Shown here: piece after piece, positions 63,895 through 64,000 of the stretch
How the letters are laid out: every line of letters starts with the position of its first letter
Position numbering within the stretch: position 1 is the first letter of the stretch
Source: Firmicutes bacterium HGW-Firmicutes-2
GTDB lineage: Bacteria; Bacillota; Clostridia; Lachnospirales; Vallitaleaceae
NCBI GenBank assembly: GCA_002841495.1
Contig: PGZV01000002.1
Span: forward strand, 125,488-189,487
Direction of reading: 5' to 3'
DNA length: 64,000 nt
Notes under the pieces: model-generated
The model's database searches: none
Told to the model about the DNA's origin: nothing
Seen by the model: only the letters and a program-made list of their open reading frames with translations
Translations under genes and position numbers: made by a program

Positions 63895-64000
63895 AAGTGG
63901 TCTCCAATTCTATTTAGTCCTCCTGTAACCCTTCTTTTCTAGCGCTATAAAAGACTTACATTCATACTTTATTCTCTCTTAATTATATCACATTTGTCAT

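Overview
The window reads as chromosomal DNA of a low-GC, Gram-positive anaerobe of the class Clostridia, most likely Lachnospirales (a Lachnospiraceae or Vallitaleaceae type). This rests on the gene order birA-coaX-dusB-greA-lysS, the cdaA-cdaR-glmM-glmS block, AGGAGG-type ribosome sites before nearly every gene, copper-amine-oxidase-like N-domains on exported enzymes, an Fe-S type two-subunit serine dehydratase, HprK, and sigma-A type promoters. The species cannot be named from the sequence. I see no rRNA, tRNA, CRISPR array, prophage or intact insertion sequence. About 60 genes are called, mostly housekeeping and mostly on the minus strand.

Layout. 1-8.7 kb: cell envelope and c-di-AMP: a PspC protein, glmS and glmM with their own promoter, then cdaR, cdaA, two membrane proteins of unknown function and a lipoprotein with a glycoside-hydrolase-like fold, forming one operon that ends in a terminator. 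8.8-17.3 kb: lysS, greA, dusB, coaX with a probable pantothenate transporter S component, a small conserved protein, birA, and a large secreted amidase with an unusual promoter. 17.5-23.3 kb: RNA methyltransferase, secreted papain-like protease, DHH phosphoesterase, lipase-like hydrolase, NusG-II protein and Gx transporter. 23.5-33.6 kb: DUF1189 protein, exporter, glucokinase, HprK, uvrC, AIM24 protein, an HrcA/CIRCE-controlled Hsp20 and sdaAB-sdaAA. 33.7-42.2 kb: truA, a heterodimeric BmrCD-like exporter, a GH2 protein that has lost its catalytic glutamates, a newly noticed 50-residue ORF and a LacI regulator. 42.2-52.2 kb: c-di-GMP signalling (PilZ, TPR-GGDEF, a receiver-like/degenerate GGDEF protein, a CheY-like protein with trxB, and a receiver-PAS-GGDEF-EAL protein), with folC, a TPR protein and a DUF624 protein. 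52.5-64 kb: citrate synthase, phosphoesterase, recQ, HAD phosphatase, exporter, SLH/SH3/P60 wall hydrolase, a small SHOCT/ArsR/Cys-Met cluster, two hypotheticals and threonine aldolase.

The least explained parts are non-coding. Two homologous, hairpin-rich elements of about 250 bp lie near 31.1 kb and 61.75 kb, in opposite orientation, each between a convergent gene pair. They share several sequence blocks and carry hairpins with an invariant CATGGATG apex on different stems. One of them has acquired a 52-nt hairpin insert relative to the other. A second strong signal is a probable C-rich small RNA between recQ and a phosphoesterase, with its own promoter and a U7 terminator. A third is a promoter plus terminator in the leader of the GGDEF-EAL gene. 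The amidase promoter region carries repeated TAACCRTAAT elements arranged as dyads inside the spacers behind TTGACA boxes. Coordinates of start codons were adjusted where the ribosome site pointed to an internal start. Family names are from memory of the motifs, and no database search was run.
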